From Phylloscopus collybita (Eukaryota > Chordata > Aves > Passeriformes > Phylloscopidae): DNA of 64,000 bases. The stretch's first letter is position 1. Each line of letters opens with the position of its first letter. Location of the stretch: contig JAJNNQ010000010.1 of assembly GCA_027886175.1 (NCBI GenBank), positions 1,775,001 through 1,839,000 of the forward strand, in the 5' to 3' direction. Positions 61,301-64,000 of the stretch are shown in pieces. Under the pieces are notes generated by a model, which saw nothing but the letters and a program-made list of their open reading frames with translations, was not told the DNA's origin and made no database searches. Made by a program: the position numbers and the translations under genes.

Positions 61301-63373
61301 AGCAGCCAGGACACTCGGGGCTCCACGGCTGCCGATCCCACCCGCACCCTGCGCCGCTGCCACCGCAAATCCCTGTCCCTGCAGCCGGGAGGGTCCACAT
61401 GCCCCGTCCATCCACGGACACACCGAGGGCAAGGAAGACCCTGGAGCCATGAAGAGCATCCAGTACATGGACAAACTCTTCCCTCCCTCAATTAGCAGCC
61501 GCAGCAACAGAGAGGCACGGACTGATAGTGAATCAAGGGTTTTGCTAAAATGCCTCTTCTTCAGACACTGTTCTCCCCCCTCCCACACCTCTCCCTGCCT
61601 CTGTCCAACAGCATTCCCAAAAGACTAAACACCTTTGGTTTCCATGGCAGCCTGATTTTCAATGAGCATCCTTCAAGTCCTAACCGGAAAGAAAGTGTTT
61701 CATTAATGCATACAGGACACACTGGCATCTCCCCGGGGTGACAGTATCCTTCCCCCAAAACTAACACCTTCTGCCCATAGTTTTTTTATTTTAGTGGATT
61801 GATGGACTGATGGAGCCATGGGAAGGGGCTGGCCAGCTCTGCCACTGACTCATGGAGCTCGCTTAGAGAGGGAATTGGGCTGATTTTGCCTGGGGGAAAT
61901 TAAATAAATAAAGCGGGAGGTGGCTGCCTCCTCTCCAGCCCATTGCAGGGGGACATCGACACCTCCCCAGCTGCCCTCTTCTAAGCTGCTCTGGATACCA
62001 ATCTTCTGGTTTTAGCTTGCCTATTTCCATCCAGACTCTCCTTATGTCTCCTGTTTAACACAAGCTGAGCAGTTTGCACACTCACAATTTGCCATTTCTT
62101 TTGGGTTTAATCCCATTTAGTGGCTCTGCTAGGCAGATGGTGCCCAGAGCTGGAGAATGGGAAACTGAGGAACTAATGATTTGAAGCACAACACTTCAGC
62201 CCTACAGGACTTCATAAGACAGGGTCAAAGGACATTCCCTCCAGCCCAGGGGTGCCAGGGCAGGGTAAAGTCAAATGTATTTGCTACATGATGTCCAAAT
62301 AAAGTAACGTTAAGCAGAACAAGTGAAATTTTTTAGCAGAGGATGCCTGGGGGAGGATGCAAAGGATGCACTGAGGCAAAGCAACCCAACCTTCACTAGC
62401 CTGGAACCTTTCAAAGGTTTTTTGAGACCCCAGGTCACAGCACAGCCTCGGCCCTGGCTTTTCCCAGCCCAGAGGATAATTGCCGTCCAGCCGTGCCTTA
62501 CCCTTTCGCTGACCCCGCCGGGGTCCCAGCCACCCTCCAGGATCTGGCAAGGACAGATATACGGCTGGACCTCAGGGGGCTCCTAAAAGCAGGTCACGCC
62601 AAAACAATGCAGCTTTGTAAAGCAAAGGGGGAACGAAGCCACGGTCAGCCCCGACTGCTGCCGCAGGATTTACTGCCTCCAGATGGGATGGTGGCTGTGG
62701 ATGATGCACCGAGCATCGCCCTGGGGCAGCCATGAAAAGAGAGCTGGGGAAGTGCCCCCACACTTGGTTTGGTTCTTGGTTTGTAGGTGCAGCATCATCT
62801 TTAGCCAGAGCAAAGGCTGCTCTCCAGAGACCAGGATTTGGAAAGTCTCAGGTGGATCCAGTGCTTGGCTGAGGTTCCCTGCTTGGACTCATTCCCCTCC
62901 TGCTGGCATATCTAATTCCAGAGTTCGAAGAGCTGAGCTGAGCCGCAGAGCAGGGTTTGCCCCCAGGGAGGTTTGCTCTGCCTTTTACATCACCTTACCA
63001 CAGGAGGAGCCTGCCCATGTGGACTCAGGCACCTCGTATGGACCTGGACCTCAGCCCTCCATCCCTGAAAGGAAAGGAGGATGCTGCCATGCCAGAAGCA
63101 TGTATTTATCAATTATATTTATCCAAGAGGTTAGGAAGGACCTATAGAGAAAGATAAAGCCTGTCCATGCACCAAGGGGTGGTCAAAGAGCACCGAAGGT
63201 AAATGCAGACAAAGATACTGCAAAGGATACAGATGGGATAAAAGGTATTATTTCTTAGAATATCATTTAATGAAGTTAAATAAAGCATGTAACAACTGTC
63301 CACCTTAGCACCTCCCTCTCAATTTCTTATGAGAGGACACACTTCATTAAGACGCAAAAGCTTCAGACACACC

Positions 63374-63396
63374 AAAAAAAAAAAAAAAAAAAAAAA
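63374..63396 (+). repeat. Poly(A) run
   Basis: A run of 23 adenines, the longest homopolymer in the window. No retroposed gene was recognised before it. Confidence 0.92.
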
Positions 63397-64000
63397 GCCT
63401 TCTGCATTGCATGGGGCTTTTTAACAGAGAAAAGCAACTTTTCCTAATAATCCTTCTGCAAAACTAGGGTAGTTTTCACAGCCAAATTTCTTGCAGCCTT
63501 GCAGTTCTCTGACTATCCTTGCTCCACCAGCCTGATGCATTTCCACAGCACAAGGCAGCCCACGAGCCCTTGCAGCAAAGCCTCTGGCACTTCTAAGAGG
63601 CAGCCCTCTGCCAGGAGAGAAAACCCATTAGAGCTCCCAAGAGCAGAAACACATTGGAAGCCGGCAACATCATTAAATGAATATTCATAAATTATTTTGC
63701 TACATAAACAATATTAATATCACACCTTCCACCTTCAAAAGCCCATTGCAGTCAGGGACTCATTAAGACCCCAGCAAAGACCACTTGCAGACTTTCAGTT
63801 ACATGGAAATTCAGAGACTTTATTAAACACGAGCAATATATTTATTTTAATAGAGTACAAAGCCTGGATTTGGCCACCCTAAAACACCACTCAGAGCACC
63901 GAATCTCCAAATAACCCGATCAAACAAGGCTAATGTGTGCAATATATCTTGGGTGAGTAATATACAGCCACATTTCCTGCTCCATTTACCCAGTTTTAAC

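Larger units (their letters stand above)
55331..64000. other. Downstream intergenic region
   Basis: No exon with splice sites or start and stop signals matching a known family was found. The region contains two plus-strand CR1 fragments (about 55685-55880 and 58165-58320), a 23-base poly(A) run (63374-63396) and CpG-retaining AT-rich blocks at 57030-57200, 57470-57600, 60340-60560 and 60720-61160. A GC-rich stretch lies at about 61200-61450 with no supported gene. In mammals PARP16 lies on this side of IGDCC3, but nothing resembling it is visible here. Confidence 0.7.

Noticed and set aside
61137..61628. GC-rich segment with a 163-residue open frame, considered as a first exon or promoter of the next gene
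   Set aside because: No start context, signal peptide, splice donor or recognised family was convincing. The overlapping open frames on both strands are typical of GC-rich DNA.

Overview
The window is vertebrate nuclear DNA, most likely from a bird. It holds one spliced protein-coding gene on the plus strand with short exons, GT-AG introns of very uneven length and a long 3' untranslated region. At least six copies of a CR1 LINE 3' end are scattered through it, and that element is the dominant interspersed repeat of birds and their reptile relatives. The repeat load is low and the introns are fairly compact, which also fits a bird. There are no operons, rRNA, tRNA or CRISPR structures.

The gene is IGDCC3 (also called PUNC), a DCC-family immunoglobulin-superfamily receptor. 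Twelve coding exons lie between 11945 and 50073. They join without a frame break into 653 residues: Ig domain 2, Ig domain 3, Ig domain 4, two fibronectin type III domains, one membrane-spanning helix and a cytoplasmic tail of about 127 residues ending at TAA 50071-50073. The signal peptide and first Ig domain are not in the window, so positions 1-11944 are intron. From my memory of the 14-exon human gene, these are exons 3 to 14.

Region by region: 1-11944 is intron with one CR1 copy. 11945-43045 carries seven exons separated by mostly large introns (up to 8.4 kb) with AT-rich, CpG-retaining stretches that look like non-coding regulatory DNA. 47722-50073 is a compact cluster of five exons. 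50074 to about 52705 is the probable main 3' UTR, and further poly(A) signals allow an end near 55330. From there to 64000 I see no gene, only two CR1 copies and AT-rich blocks with clustered homeodomain-type motifs.

The best regulatory signal is a group of three perfect 8-mer let-7 sites within 207 bases of the proximal 3' UTR. This agrees with IGDCC3 being a strongly predicted let-7 target in vertebrates. Other points of note are a NAGNAG tandem acceptor at the transmembrane exon, an 86-base last intron that stays open in frame and would give a different C-terminus if retained, and a 35-base alternating purine-pyrimidine tract inside an AT-rich intronic block. I found no undescribed multi-gene system.
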